The notes beneath the pieces were generated by a model. That model saw nothing but the letters and a program-made list of their open reading frames with translations, had not been told where the DNA came from and did not search any database. The translations under genes and the position numbers were made by a program. A DNA stretch of 64,000 bases from Rhodospirillales bacterium (lineage in GTDB: Bacteria; Pseudomonadota; Alphaproteobacteria; Reyranellales; Reyranellaceae): assembly GCA_016699855.1 (NCBI GenBank), contig CP064988.1, positions 4,306,501 to 4,370,500 of the forward strand, read 5' to 3'. Shown piece by piece: positions 24,605-34,399 of this stretch (its first letter is position 1; each line of letters opens with the position of its first letter).

Positions 24605-26287
24605 ATGCAAGGTCTGTCGCTGCTGCTCGATCTGGTCGGCGCCGTCGCGCTGCTCCTGTGGGGCGTGCGGATGGTGCGCACGGGCATGACGCGCGCGTTC
24701 GGTTCGCTGCTGCGGCAGGCGCTGTCGGCCTGCGCGCGCAACCGTCTCACCGCGTTCGGCGCCGGATTGTTCGTCACCGGCCTGCTCCAGAGCAGCACCG
24801 CGACGGCGCTGCTGCTGTCGTCGTTCGCCGGCCGCGGCCTGATCGCGCTGCCGGCGGCGCTGGCGGTGATGCTGGGCGCCGACGTCGGATCGACGGTCGC
24901 CGCCCAGGTCTTCGCGCTCGACATCGGGTGGGTGTCGCCCGCGCTGCTGGCGGCCGGCGTGTTCCTGTTCCTCGGCACCGCGCAGGACCGGCTGCGGCAC
25001 GTCGCGCGCATCGCCATCGGGCTCGGGCTGATCCTGCTCTCCTTGAAGCTGCTGGGCGCGGCGGCGGCGCCGCTGAAATCGTCGTCGACCTTCATGGCGG
25101 TTGTCGGCGCGCTGGGCGACGAGACGGTGATCGCCCTGCTGATCGCCGCGATCGCCACATGGCTGGCCCATTCCAGCCTTTCGATCGTGCTGCTGGTGAT
25201 GTCGTTCGCGGCCGCCGGCCTGGTGCCGGTGCCGACGGCGCTGGCGATGGTGCTGGGCGCCAACGTCGGCGGCGCCATCGCGCCGCTGCTCGACCAGAGC
25301 GGTCAGCCGGCCGCCGTGCGCCGCGTGCCGATGGGCAACGCCGTCATGCGCGCGCTGGCCGCCGTCGTCGCGCTGCCGCTGATCCCGCAGGTCGCGGTCT
25401 GGCTGCAGCCGCTCGGCGCCGACCCGGCGCGGCTCGCGATCAACTTCCACACCGCCTTCAACATCGCCGCGGCGCTCGTGTTCCTGCCGCTCACCGGCGT
25501 CGTCGCGGCGGCCTGCGCGCGGCTGCTGCCCGACCGGCCGACCGTCGACGATCCGGCGCGGCCGCGCTACCTCGACCCGCACGCGCTGGACGCGCCGGGC
25601 GAGGCGCTGGCCTGCGCGATGCGCGAGACGCTCAACCTCGGCGACCGCGTCGAGACGATGCTGCGCCAGACGATGACGGTGTTCGAGAACGACGACGAGC
25701 GCCTGATGAAGGAGGTCGAGCGCGCCGACGACGCCGTCGACGGGCTCTACGAGGCGATCAAGCTGTACCTGATCGGCGCATCGCGCGCGGAGTTCTCGCT
25801 GGAGGAGAGCGGCCGCGCGGCCGAGATCCTGACCTTCGTCACCAACCTCGAGCATGTCGGCGACATCATCGACAAGAACCTGATGGAGCTGGCTGCCAAG
25901 AAGATCCGCAACCGGCAGACCTTCTCGGCCGAGGGCCTGGCCGAGCTGCGGGCCTTCCATGGCGCCGTCGTCGACCACCTGCGGCTGGCGTTCAACGTCT
26001 TCGCGTCGCGCGACATCGCGCTGGCGCGGCGCCTGATGGCGGGCAAGGTGGCGATCCGCGAGGCCGAGCAGCGCGCCGCCGAGAGCCACTTCGAGCGGCT
26101 GCGGCAGGGCCGCGCCGAGTCGATCGAGACCAGCGCCATCCACATGGACATCGTGCGCGACCTCAAGCGCATCAACGGCCACCTCACCTCGGTCGCCTAT
26201 CCGATCCTCGAGGCCGCCGGCGAGCTCGTCGAGTCCCGCCTGCGGGAGAACGAGCAGGCGCCGACGGGGCTTTCCCAGCCGGTGTGA
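24605..26287 (+). CDS. Na/Pi cotransporter-family protein with PhoU-like domain
   Basis: The 560-residue protein has an N-terminal hydrophobic region of two similar halves. The first half carries GLLQSSTATALLLSS and the second ATWLAHSSLSIVLLV, corresponding to the QSSS motifs of NptA/SLC34-type sodium:phosphate transporters. Helical PhoU-like segments fill residues about 335-545, with charged faces (RAAEILTFVTNLEHVGDIID). It moves phosphate across the inner membrane with sodium or protons; family members can also export Pi. Coming directly after the LysR gene (51-bp gap), it may handle the phosphate released from phosphonate. The second repeat has His for the first Gln of QSSS, a mild deviation. 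Confidence 0.85.
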   Translation: MQGLSLLLDLVGAVALLLWGVRMVRTGMTRAFGSLLRQALSACARNRLTAFGAGLFVTGLLQSSTATALLLSSFAGRGLIALPAALAVMLGADVGSTVAAQVFALDIGWVSPALLAAGVFLFLGTAQDRLRHVARIAIGLGLILLSLKLLGAAAAPLKSSSTFMAVVGALGDETVIALLIAAIATWLAHSSLSIVLLVMSFAAAGLVPVPTALAMVLGANVGGAIAPLLDQSGQPAAVRRVPMGNAVMRALAAVVALPLIPQVAVWLQPLGADPARLAINFHTAFNIAAALVFLPLTGVVAAACARLLPDRPTVDDPARPRYLDPHALDAPGEALACAMRETLNLGDRVETMLRQTMTVFENDDERLMKEVERADDAVDGLYEAIKLYLIGASRAEFSLEESGRAAEILTFVTNLEHVGDIIDKNLMELAAKKIRNRQTFSAEGLAELRAFHGAVVDHLRLAFNVFASRDIALARRLMAGKVAIREAEQRAAESHFERLRQGRAESIETSAIHMDIVRDLKRINGHLTSVAYPILEAAGELVESRLRENEQAPTGLSQPV

Positions 26288-26371
26288 GGGCGGCTGATGC
26301 CCCTTTTCCGCCGGGTGGGAGAGCGCTGACGGCAAGACCAACGTCTGATGGCTGCGCACCGGCATATGCGC

Positions 26372-26482
26372 CGTCATCCTGAGCGGAGGCGCGCGGCGCC
26401 GTAGTCGAAGGATCCCGCCCGGTGCGTTCACCCGCGAAAGACCCTTCGACTTCGCGCCTGCGGCGCTGCGCACAGGATGACG
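26372..26482. repeat. hairpin repeat (TCATCCTGAGCGG variant, A4) between convergent genes
   Basis: CCGTCATCCTGAGCGGAGGC...GTCGAAGGATC and GACCCTTCGACTTCGCGCCT...CAGGATGACG pair over most of their length. It fills the 245-bp gap between the Na/Pi cotransporter and the dehydrogenase gene, and is a variant of the 16969 family. Confidence 0.65.
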
Positions 26483-26532
26483 ATCGTGTGGTCACGTGCG
26501 TCGCTGGGAAGGCGGCACACGTCGGAGACAAC

Positions 26533-29001
26533 TCACTCCTTCGGCCGCAGCCGCGCGCCGGTGGGATCGTAGGGTGGTTTGAGCGACACGGCGCAGCGGT
26601 GGCGGATTCCGGCGATGTCGATCTCCCACGCGCCTGACGAAAGGAACGCCGCGTCGACAGGGCGGCCGTCGTCGTGGACGAGGCCCAGCGCGACCGTCCG
26701 GCCGAGCGTGTGGCCGAACGCGGCCGAGGTGACGTCGCCGGCCGGCCGGCCGTCGCGCAGGATCAGCTCGCCGCCATGGGCGATGGCGTCCGGTGTGTCG
26801 ACCGTCAGCGACACGCAGCGCCGGGCCGAGGGCTTCGTGCGCGCCGTGCGCAGCGCCTCCTGTCCGATGAACGGTGTGGACTTGTCGATCTTCACGGCGA
26901 AGCCGAGACCGGCCTCCCACGGCGTGATGTCGGGCGTGAGCTCGCGGCCCCAGGCGCGGTAGGCCTTCTCCAGCCGCAGCGACTCCAGCGCGTAGTAGCC
27001 GGCGTCGCGCAGGCCGAAGGTGTCGCCGGCGTCGCGCAGGGTGTCGTACACGGACGCGGCCATCTCGACCGGCGCGTAGAGTTCCCAGCCGAGCTCGCCG
27101 ACATAGGTGCGGCGCATCGCCTGCACCGTCGCCGTGCCGATGTCGATCTCGCGGCAGACGCCGAACGCGAACGCGCGATCGTCCAGCGCGGCGCGGCTGA
27201 CCTTGCGCAGCAGCGCCCGCGACGCCGGGCCCATCAACGTCAGCACGCTCCACGCGCCGGTGACGTCGGTCAGCGCCGCGCGCATCGCCTCGGGCACGTG
27301 CCTGGCGATCCAGTCGGCGTCGCGCGTGGTCTGCGCCGTGCCGGTGACGATCAGGAAGCGGTCGCGCGCCAGGCGCTGCACCGTCAGATCGGTCTCGAAG
27401 CCGCCGCGGGCGTTGAGCATCGCGGTGTAGACGGAGGCGCCGACGGGCACGGCCATGTCGTTGGCGCAGAGACGCTGCAGCGCCGCCTCCGCGTCGGGGC
27501 CCTGCAGCAGGAACTTCGAGAACGAGCTCTGGTCGAACAGCGCCACGGCCTCGCGGGCGGCGCGGTGCTCGCGCGCGGAATTGTCGAACCAGTTCTGCCG
27601 CTCCCAGCCGTACGCGACGGCGGTCGACTGGCCGGGATCGGCGAACCAGTTGGCGCGCTCCCAGCCCATCTTGCTGCCGAACGAGGCGCCGCGCGCCCGC
27701 AGCCGGTCGTAGAGCGGCGAGCGCCGCAGCGGCCGGGCGCTCTCCAGCTCGCGGTTCGGCCACGGCATCTTGTAGTGCAGGCCGAGCACCTCGGCGACGC
27801 GGGCGCGCAGCCACTGGTCGTCGCCGTTGAAGCGTGCGAAGCGCCGGATGTCGACCGGCCAGAGATCCAGCGTCGGCTCGCCCTGGACGATCCACTCCGC
27901 CAGCGCCATGCCGGCGCCACCGGCGCTGGCGATGCCCATCGAGTTGAATCCGGCGGCGACGAAGAAGTTCCGCAGCTCCGGCGCCTCGCCGAGGATGTAG
28001 TTGTTGTCGGCGGTGAAGCTTTCCGGTCCGTTGATGAAGCGCTTGGTGCCGGTGCTCTCCAGCGCCGGCACGCGGACCAGCGCGTTCTCCATCAGGATCT
28101 GGAACTGGTCCCAGTCGTCGGGCAGGAGCTGGAACTCGAACGGCTCGGGGATGTCGAAGGCCTGCGCCCACGGCTTGGCGACCGGCTCGAACCCGCCCAT
28201 CAGCAGGCCGCCGACCTCCTCCTTGAAGTAGATGTAGCCGTCGGGATCGCGCAGGCACGGCAGGTCCGGCGTCACGCCCGCCATGCGCTCCGTCACGATG
28301 TACATGTGCTCGCACGAGAACAACGGCACGGTGACGCCGGCCATGCGGCCGATCTGGCGCGCCCACTGGCCGCCGCAGTTGACGACGATCTCGGCCGCGA
28401 TGTCGCCGCGGTCGGTCGACACGCCGGTGGCGCGGCCGTCCTCGACGCGGATCGCCGTCACTTTCGTCTTCTCGAAGATGCGCGCGCCGCCGCGGCGGGC
28501 GCCGCGGGCGAGCGCCTGCGTGATGTCCGCGGGGTTCGCCTTGCCGTCGCCCGGCAGCCACGCCGCGCCGACCAGATCGTCGGTGCGCATCACCGGGTAC
28601 TTGGCGCCGGCCTCGGCCGGCGTCAGCAGCTCGCAGGTGACGCCCTGCGCCGCCGCCGTGGCCGCGACGCGGCGCAGCAACGTCATCCGTTCCGGCGTGC
28701 GCGCCACGGTCAGGCTGCCGCAGCGCTTCCAGCCGGTCGCCAGCTCGGTCTCCGCCTCGAGGCGCGCGTAGAGATCGGTCGAGTAGCGGATCAGCCGCGT
28801 CATGCTGGGATGGGTGCGGAGCTGTCCGACCAGGCCCGCGGCGTGCCACGTCGTGCCGCTGGAGAGGCGTCCTTTCTCGATCAGGACGACGTCGGTCCAG
28901 CCGAGCTTGGTGAGATGGTAGGCGACGGAGCAGCCGACGATGCCGCCGCCGACGATGACGACACGCGCCTGGGTCGGCAGGGCGGGGGCGTTCTCGGTCA
29001 T
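26533..29001 (-). CDS. dimethylglycine/sarcosine dehydrogenase-like FAD enzyme with GcvT domain
   Basis: The 822-residue protein has an N-terminal FAD module: VVIVGGGIVGCSVAYHL (dinucleotide site), GTTWHAAGLVG (the His that carries FAD covalently in this family) and AGFNSMGIASAGGAG. After about residue 430 it has a GcvT/aminomethyltransferase fold with GPASRALLRKVS, YVGELGWELY and PWEAGLGFAVK. Such enzymes demethylate N-methylated glycines and pass the one-carbon unit to tetrahydrofolate. The start at 29001 (MTENAPALP) is preferred over 29067, which adds a basic, non-homologous segment. The Fe-alcohol dehydrogenase gene ends 13 bases upstream, so both share a transcript. Confidence 0.88.
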   Translation of the reverse strand: MTENAPALPTQARVVIVGGGIVGCSVAYHLTKLGWTDVVLIEKGRLSSGTTWHAAGLVGQLRTHPSMTRLIRYSTDLYARLEAETELATGWKRCGSLTVARTPERMTLLRRVAATAAAQGVTCELLTPAEAGAKYPVMRTDDLVGAAWLPGDGKANPADITQALARGARRGGARIFEKTKVTAIRVEDGRATGVSTDRGDIAAEIVVNCGGQWARQIGRMAGVTVPLFSCEHMYIVTERMAGVTPDLPCLRDPDGYIYFKEEVGGLLMGGFEPVAKPWAQAFDIPEPFEFQLLPDDWDQFQILMENALVRVPALESTGTKRFINGPESFTADNNYILGEAPELRNFFVAAGFNSMGIASAGGAGMALAEWIVQGEPTLDLWPVDIRRFARFNGDDQWLRARVAEVLGLHYKMPWPNRELESARPLRRSPLYDRLRARGASFGSKMGWERANWFADPGQSTAVAYGWERQNWFDNSAREHRAAREAVALFDQSSFSKFLLQGPDAEAALQRLCANDMAVPVGASVYTAMLNARGGFETDLTVQRLARDRFLIVTGTAQTTRDADWIARHVPEAMRAALTDVTGAWSVLTLMGPASRALLRKVSRAALDDRAFAFGVCREIDIGTATVQAMRRTYVGELGWELYAPVEMAASVYDTLRDAGDTFGLRDAGYYALESLRLEKAYRAWGRELTPDITPWEAGLGFAVKIDKSTPFIGQEALRTARTKPSARRCVSLTVDTPDAIAHGGELILRDGRPAGDVTSAAFGHTLGRTVALGLVHDDGRPVDAAFLSSGAWEIDIAGIRHRCAVSLKPPYDPTGARLRPKE

Positions 29002-29014
29002 GGCGCGCGCTCCG

Positions 29015-30181
29015 TCACAACCGGCCGTGGAGCGCCGCCTCGTACATCTTTCGCATCTCCGGCGCACCGGCTTTGACCGGATTGCCGCCGGCCGTCGGAT
29101 CGACGGCGGCCATCCCGGCGAAGCGGTCGAGATGCGCCTCCGTCATGCCGATGTCGGCGAGCGTCGGGGGAATGCCGAGGCGGGCGCGCAGATCGAGCGT
29201 CCATTCCATGAAGCCGTCGAAGCTCGGGCGCGGCAGGTCCATCCAGCGCGCCAGCCGGACGATCTTCGCGTCGATCGCGGGGCGGTTGAACGCCACCACG
29301 TAGGGCATGGCGACGGCGTTGGTCAGGCCGTGGTGCGTGTCGAGCACGGCGCCGACGGGATGCGACAGCGAGTGGATCGCGCCGAGTCCCTTCTGGAACG
29401 CGGTCGATCCCATCTGCGAGGCCGCCAGCATGTGGCCGCGCGCCTCGATGTCCTTTCCGTCCGCGACGGCGCGCGGAAGGAACTCCTTCACCAACCGCAT
29501 GCCCTCGACCGCGATGCCCTCGGCGTAGGGGTGGTAGCCCGGCGCGCAATAGGCCTCGAGGCAGTGGATGAAGGCGTCCATGCCGGTGGCCGCCGTGAGA
29601 TGCGCCGGCAGGCCGACCGTCAGCTCCGGATCGGCGATCACGACGGCCGGCATCATCAGGGGATGGAAGATCACCTTCTTGGTGTGCGTGGTCTCGTCGG
29701 TGATGACGCCGGCGCGGCCGGTCTCCGAGCCGGTGCCGGCCGTGGTCGGCACGGCGATCACCGGCAGGATCCCGGCCGGATCGGCCCGCGTCCACCAGTC
29801 GCCGATATCCTCGAAATCCCACATCGGGCGGGTCTGGCCGGCCATGAAGGCGATCACCTTGGCGGTGTCCAGCCCGCTGCCGCCGCCCCAGGCGATGACG
29901 CCGTCGTGGCCGCCGGCGCGCAGGACGGCCAGTCCGTCGGCGACGTTCTTGGCGATGGGGTTCGGCTTGAGGTCGCTGAACACCGCCGTCGGAATCCCGG
30001 CGGCGCGCAGCGCCTCGACGGCGGCGGGAATCATCGGCAGCCGCGCGAGGCCGGGATCGGTCACGAGCAGCGGGCGCTTGAAGCCGAGCGCGCGGCAGTG
30101 GCCGGGCAGCTCCGCGATCCGGCCGGCGCCGAACTTGACGGTGGTGGGATAGTTCCAATTGCCGACGAGGGCCGCGGTCAT
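29015..30181 (-). CDS. iron-containing alcohol dehydrogenase
   Basis: The 388-residue protein has the group III dehydrogenase pattern: NWNYPTTVKFGAGR, GGGSGLDTAKV (NAD site), PTTAGTGSETGRAGVITDE, and the metal-binding histidines in GMDAFIHCLEAY and HSLSHPVGAVLDTHHGLTN. It would oxidise an alcohol with NAD, with Fe2+ or Zn2+. Length and motifs are complete. It precedes the dimethylglycine dehydrogenase gene by 13 bases. Together they may handle alcohol and methylamine-type carbon, which is only suggested by adjacency. The upstream neighbour ends at 30258, leaving a short gap. Confidence 0.9.
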   Translation of the reverse strand: MTAALVGNWNYPTTVKFGAGRIAELPGHCRALGFKRPLLVTDPGLARLPMIPAAVEALRAAGIPTAVFSDLKPNPIAKNVADGLAVLRAGGHDGVIAWGGGSGLDTAKVIAFMAGQTRPMWDFEDIGDWWTRADPAGILPVIAVPTTAGTGSETGRAGVITDETTHTKKVIFHPLMMPAVVIADPELTVGLPAHLTAATGMDAFIHCLEAYCAPGYHPYAEGIAVEGMRLVKEFLPRAVADGKDIEARGHMLAASQMGSTAFQKGLGAIHSLSHPVGAVLDTHHGLTNAVAMPYVVAFNRPAIDAKIVRLARWMDLPRPSFDGFMEWTLDLRARLGIPPTLADIGMTEAHLDRFAGMAAVDPTAGGNPVKAGAPEMRKMYEAALHGRL

Positions 30182-30257
30182 TCCTGCACTCCGATGGACG
30201 CCCGGCCCTTATAGCAACGGCCGCCGCCGGTCCGCACCCGTCCTCGGCGCGGCGGCG

Positions 30258-32048
30258 CTATTCCTTCGGCCGGAGGACCGTGCGGCGGACGCGGGGCTCG
30301 CGCCGCAGGTCGTCGCCGGCGTTGAGCAGCTTGCGGAACTCGTCGCGCTTCTCGTGGATCGAGGCGATGACCAGGCCCATCGGGATCCCGATGTCGACCA
30401 GGACGGCCTCCGACAGCTGCAGGCTGGCCTCGATGGTCTCGGGCACCGCGTCGGTGGCGCCCAGCGTGTAGAGCTTGGTCGCGTGGCCGGCATCGCGGGC
30501 GCGCGCCACGATGGTGAGGTCGGCGCGCTCCGCGCGCGCGGCGGCGACGACCCGCTCGACCGCCGCGGGCGCGTCCATCGTCACCACCAGCGCGCGGGCC
30601 GCGCCGATGCCGCAGCGGCGCAGGAATTCCGGCCGGGCGGCGTCGCCGTAGTGGGCCGGACGGCCCTCGGCGTGGGCGTGGCGCACCACGTCGGCGTCGC
30701 CGTCGACCGCGATGTAGGGGATCTCGTGGCGCGCGAGCATGTCGCCGACGAGCCGGCCGACGCGGCCGTAGCCCGCGACCAGGACGCGCGCCACATCGTC
30801 CTCCGGCGGCGCCAGTCCGGCCGGCGCCTGCGTCCCGGGGGGCTGCGCGGAGGCGCCGCGCCGGATCGTCAGCGCGATCAGCGTCGGGATGGCGACCATC
30901 GACAACGTGACGGCGAGCAGCACCGTCTGCCCGACCGCCGCCGGCACGAGGCCGAGCGCGGTCGCCGCCCCGATCATCACGAACGCGAACTCGCCGCACG
31001 GGCCCAGCGGCAGCGCGACGTTGCGCGACACCGACGCCGTCATGCCCGTGGCCAGACCCAGGCCGAACAGGATCGCCGATTTCAGCGCCACCACGCCGAT
31101 GGCGATGGCGAGGACCACGACCGGCGACTCGGCGATGCGCCCGAGGTCGAGCCCGGCGCCGATGGAGACGAAGAACACGCCGAGCAGCAGGCCTTTGAAC
31201 GGCTCCAGCGTCACCTCGACCTCGCGGCGGTACTCGGTCTCGGCCAGCAGCAGGCCGGCGAGGAACGCGCCCAGCGCCATCGACATGCCGCTGGCCGCCG
31301 TGGTCAGCGCCGTGCCGAGGACGACGAACAGGCACGCGGCCATGAAGAGCTCGACGCTGCGCGTGCGGGCGACGTGGTGGAACAGCGGACGCAGCGCGAG
31401 CCGGCCGACTCCGACGATGGCGAACAGCGTCAGCGCGGCCGGCGCCAGCGCGATCAGCAGGCCGGTGCCGATGCCGCCGCCGTCGCGCGCGCCCAGCACC
31501 GCGATCATGACGAGGAACGGCGCGACGGCGAGGTCCTGGAACAGCAGCACCGCGAAGCTGGCGCGCCCGGACGCGGTCTGCAGCCGGCGGCGCTCGGCCA
31601 GCACCGGCAGCACGATGGCGGTCGACGACAGCGCCAGCGCGCCGCCCAGCACCGCCGCCGCCGCCGGCGTCTGCCCGAGCGCCCAGGCGACGACGCCGAT
31701 CGCCGCCGACGTGACGGCGACCTGCAGCGATCCGAGGCCGAACACGAGGCGCCGCATCGTCGAGAGCCGTTCCCACGACAGCTCGAGGCCGATCATGAAC
31801 ATCAGGAAGACGACGCCGAACTCGGCGATGTGGCCGATCGACTCGACGTTGGTCAGGGTCACCGCCGAGAGCCACGGCAGGCCCGTGGCGAGGCGGCCCA
31901 GACCGTGCGGACCCAGCAGCACGCCGGCGGCGATGAACCCGAGGATCGGGCTGATCTTGAGGCGGTGGAACACCGGCACGACGACGCCCGCCGTCGCGAG
32001 GAACAGCAGCGTGTCCTTCAGGCTGTTGAGATCGGGCGCCGCCGCCAT
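30258..32048 (-). CDS. Kef-type monovalent cation:proton antiporter (CPA2) with TrkA-N domain
   Basis: From the ATG at 32048 the product has 596 residues. About 12 hydrophobic segments span residues 10-395, with family motifs LGFIAAGVLLGP, FMIGLELSW, GGALALSSTAIVLPVL and FKGLLLGVFFVSIG. The C-terminal region contains a Rossmann NAD-binding TrkA-N domain (VLVAGYGRVGRLVGDML). It exchanges K+ (or Na+) for H+ in the inner membrane, in the way of KefB/KefC or YbaL. No KefF/G-type ancillary subunit gene is next to it. An extension to 32105 is possible but polar-basic. Confidence 0.9.
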   Translation of the reverse strand: MAAAPDLNSLKDTLLFLATAGVVVPVFHRLKISPILGFIAAGVLLGPHGLGRLATGLPWLSAVTLTNVESIGHIAEFGVVFLMFMIGLELSWERLSTMRRLVFGLGSLQVAVTSAAIGVVAWALGQTPAAAAVLGGALALSSTAIVLPVLAERRRLQTASGRASFAVLLFQDLAVAPFLVMIAVLGARDGGGIGTGLLIALAPAALTLFAIVGVGRLALRPLFHHVARTRSVELFMAACLFVVLGTALTTAASGMSMALGAFLAGLLLAETEYRREVEVTLEPFKGLLLGVFFVSIGAGLDLGRIAESPVVVLAIAIGVVALKSAILFGLGLATGMTASVSRNVALPLGPCGEFAFVMIGAATALGLVPAAVGQTVLLAVTLSMVAIPTLIALTIRRGASAQPPGTQAPAGLAPPEDDVARVLVAGYGRVGRLVGDMLARHEIPYIAVDGDADVVRHAHAEGRPAHYGDAARPEFLRRCGIGAARALVVTMDAPAAVERVVAAARAERADLTIVARARDAGHATKLYTLGATDAVPETIEASLQLSEAVLVDIGIPMGLVIASIHEKRDEFRKLLNAGDDLRREPRVRRTVLRPKE

Positions 32049-32123
32049 CGCGTCATTGCCTCCGATTGCGGCGGCATCGTAGGCGATGCGGCGCCGGCGC
32101 GCCAACGCGCCGGCCGCTGACCC

Positions 32124-33131
32124 TCAATCCATGGTGATGGCGACGCGGCCGAGGACGGCGCGGTCGAGGATCGCGCGCATCGCCGCGGGCGTCTCCTCCA
32201 GCCGGGAGGTGCGGTCGACATGCGGCCGGATCGCGCCGGATCCGGCCCACGCGTGGAGGCGGCGATGCAGGGCCGCGACGCGCTCCGCCTCCTCGAAGCG
32301 GGCGTCGTGCGGGCTCCAGCCGACGTAGTAGCCCATGTTGAGACCGACGACGGTGAGGTTCTTCACCAGCAGGATATTGGCGGGGACCACCGGGATCTCG
32401 CCGCTGGCGAAGCCGACCGGGCAGATCCGCGCCTCCGGCGCCATGCAGCGCAGGCTCTCGGCGAACACCGCGCCGCCGACCGGATCGTAGACGGCGTCGA
32501 CGCCCCGGCCGCCGGTCAGCGCCAGCGCGGCGTCGCGGAAGCCGCCCTCGCGGTGGTCGATGGCGTGGTTGGCGCCATGGGCGCGCGCGAAGGCGCATTT
32601 CGCCGCGCCGCCGGCGACGGCGATCACCGTGGCGCCCAGCGCCTTGCCGATCTCGACCGCCGCGACGCCGACGCCGCCGGCCGCGCCGTGCACCAGCAGC
32701 GTGTCGCCGGGCTTCACGTCGAGCAGATGCGGCCACAGCAGGGCGCCGGCCGAGGTCGTGTAGGAGATCGGCAGCGGGATCGCGGAGATCCAGTCGAGCG
32801 ACGGCGGTTTCGGGAAGACGTTGACCTCGTGCGCCACGACCTCCTCGGCGCAGCCGCCCCAGTCGAGGACCGCGATCACGGCGTCGCCGACCTTCAGCCG
32901 GACGCATTCCGGGGCGGCCTCGACCACGGTGCCGCTGACCTCGGTGCCGGGCGCGAAGGGGAAGGGCGGACGCCGCTGGTACTTGCCGGCGATCACCAGC
33001 GAAGTCGCGAAGCTGACGCCGGCCGCCTTCACGGCGATGCGGACCTGGGCCGGTCCGAGCGGCGCGCGCGGGACGTTCTCGAGCCGCAGCGCTTCGGGCG
33101 GGCCCCATTCCCGGCAGATCATCGCGCGCAT
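32124..33131 (-). CDS. NADPH:quinone reductase-like zinc-free MDR protein
   Basis: A 335-residue member of the quinone-oxidoreductase group of medium-chain dehydrogenases. Features are GTEVSGTVVE, AAGVSFATSLVIAGKYQ, GDTLLVHGAAGGVGVAAVEI (NADPH site) and GVDAVYDPVGG. Zinc-binding Cys residues of true alcohol dehydrogenases are lacking. Homologues reduce quinones or enones with NADPH. The thiolase-like gene lies 31 bases upstream in the same direction, so they may be co-transcribed and serve acyl or enoyl metabolism. Confidence 0.88.
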   Translation of the reverse strand: MRAMICREWGPPEALRLENVPRAPLGPAQVRIAVKAAGVSFATSLVIAGKYQRRPPFPFAPGTEVSGTVVEAAPECVRLKVGDAVIAVLDWGGCAEEVVAHEVNVFPKPPSLDWISAIPLPISYTTSAGALLWPHLLDVKPGDTLLVHGAAGGVGVAAVEIGKALGATVIAVAGGAAKCAFARAHGANHAIDHREGGFRDAALALTGGRGVDAVYDPVGGAVFAESLRCMAPEARICPVGFASGEIPVVPANILLVKNLTVVGLNMGYYVGWSPHDARFEEAERVAALHRRLHAWAGSGAIRPHVDRTSRLEETPAAMRAILDRAVLGRVAITMD

Positions 33132-33162
33132 CGGCTCGATCCTCCGCCGGCCGCCCCGGCGG

Positions 33163-34365
33163 CTAGGCGCCGATGGCGCCGACGATGGCGACGGAGCAGA
33201 CGTTGCGGGCGGGGAAGCCGCCGAGGTTGTGGGTCAGGCCGAGGCGCACGTCGGGGCGCTGCCGCTCGCCGGCGCGGCCCTGGAGCTGGAGGTACATCTC
33301 GTAGATCATGCGGATGCCCGAGGCGCCGATGGGATGGCCGAAGCATTTCAGACCGCCGTCGATCTGGCAGGGGATCGTGCCGTCCGAATCGTAGAAGCCG
33401 TCGAGCACGTCCTTCACGGCACCACCCTCCGGCGACACGTGCAGGTCCTCCATCGTCACCAGCTCGGTGACCGAGAAGCAGTCGTGCACGTCGATCAGGC
33501 TGAGCTGCCGGCGCGGGTCGGTGATGCCGGCCTCGCGGTAGGCGCGCGTGGCGGCATGCCGGGCGGTCGCGAAATAGCTGCCGTCCCAGGTGTTGTGCTG
33601 CTCCTCGACGCCGTTCGAGGCGGCGATCTGCAGCGCCTTGACGGTCACGAGATCCCGCTTGCCGAGCGCGCGGGCGATCTCCGGCGTCGTCACGATGGCG
33701 CAGGCGGCGCCGTCGCTGACCCCGCAGCAATCGTAGAGGCCCAGCGGATCGGCGATCAGCGGCGCGTTGAGCACGTCGTCCTCGGTGATCGCCTTGCGCA
33801 GATGCGCCTTGGGGTTCTTCACCCCGTTGGCGTGGCTTTTGACCGAGATGCGCGCCATGGCGCGTTTGAGGTCCTCGCGCGACACGCCGTGCTTGGCGCG
33901 GTAGGCCGCGGCGAGCTGGGCGAAGCTGCCCGGGGCGGTGAGGTTCGCCCACCACAGCGGCGGCGTCATGCCGGCGGTGAGTCCCGGCAGGCCGCCGAAG
34001 CCGGTGTCCTTCAGTTTCTCGACGCCCAGCGCCAGCGCGACGTCGCAGGCGCCGGCGGCCACGGCGTACACGGCCGAACGGAACGCGTCCGAGCCGGAGG
34101 CGCAGTAGTTCTCGACGCGCGAGACGGGGATGTAGTCGAGACGCAGCGTCTCCGACAGCGGCAGGCCGGACTTGCCGACGCTGACCTCGTCGAGGCACGT
34201 CGACAGCCACGCGGCCTCGATGCGCCCCTGCTCGATACCGGCGTCGGCCAGGGCCTCCTGGAACGCCACGACCATCAGTTCCTCGGCGCCCTTGTCCCAG
34301 TGCTCGCCGAAGCGGCTGCAGCCCATGCCGACGATGGCGACCTTGTCGCGGATGCCCGATGCCAT
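33163..34365 (-). CDS. SCP2-type thiolase / acetyl-CoA acetyltransferase-like protein
   Basis: The 400-residue protein is a thiolase fold. It has ENYCASGSDAFRSAVYAV with the acyl-accepting Cys (about residue 88), HDCFSVTELVTMEDL with a conserved His, and GGLKCFGHPIGASGIRMIYE with the second His. The C-terminal Cys of classical thiolases is replaced by THNLGGFPARNVCS. SCP2-type enzymes cleave 3-oxoacyl-CoA, including branched or ring-derived chains. It may work with the neighbouring P450 and enoyl-CoA hydratases in lipid or steroid-like breakdown, but substrate is unproven. Confidence 0.85.
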   Translation of the reverse strand: MASGIRDKVAIVGMGCSRFGEHWDKGAEELMVVAFQEALADAGIEQGRIEAAWLSTCLDEVSVGKSGLPLSETLRLDYIPVSRVENYCASGSDAFRSAVYAVAAGACDVALALGVEKLKDTGFGGLPGLTAGMTPPLWWANLTAPGSFAQLAAAYRAKHGVSREDLKRAMARISVKSHANGVKNPKAHLRKAITEDDVLNAPLIADPLGLYDCCGVSDGAACAIVTTPEIARALGKRDLVTVKALQIAASNGVEEQHNTWDGSYFATARHAATRAYREAGITDPRRQLSLIDVHDCFSVTELVTMEDLHVSPEGGAVKDVLDGFYDSDGTIPCQIDGGLKCFGHPIGASGIRMIYEMYLQLQGRAGERQRPDVRLGLTHNLGGFPARNVCSVAIVGAIGA

Positions 34366-34399
34366 GACGAATCCTCCCCGCGGTCCCGGCCGCGTGATC

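Noticed and set aside
22370..26473. Open minus-strand frame of about 1,370 codons
   Set aside because: Antisense to the Na/Pi gene and LysR gene and out of frame over phnW; same composition bias as other shadows.
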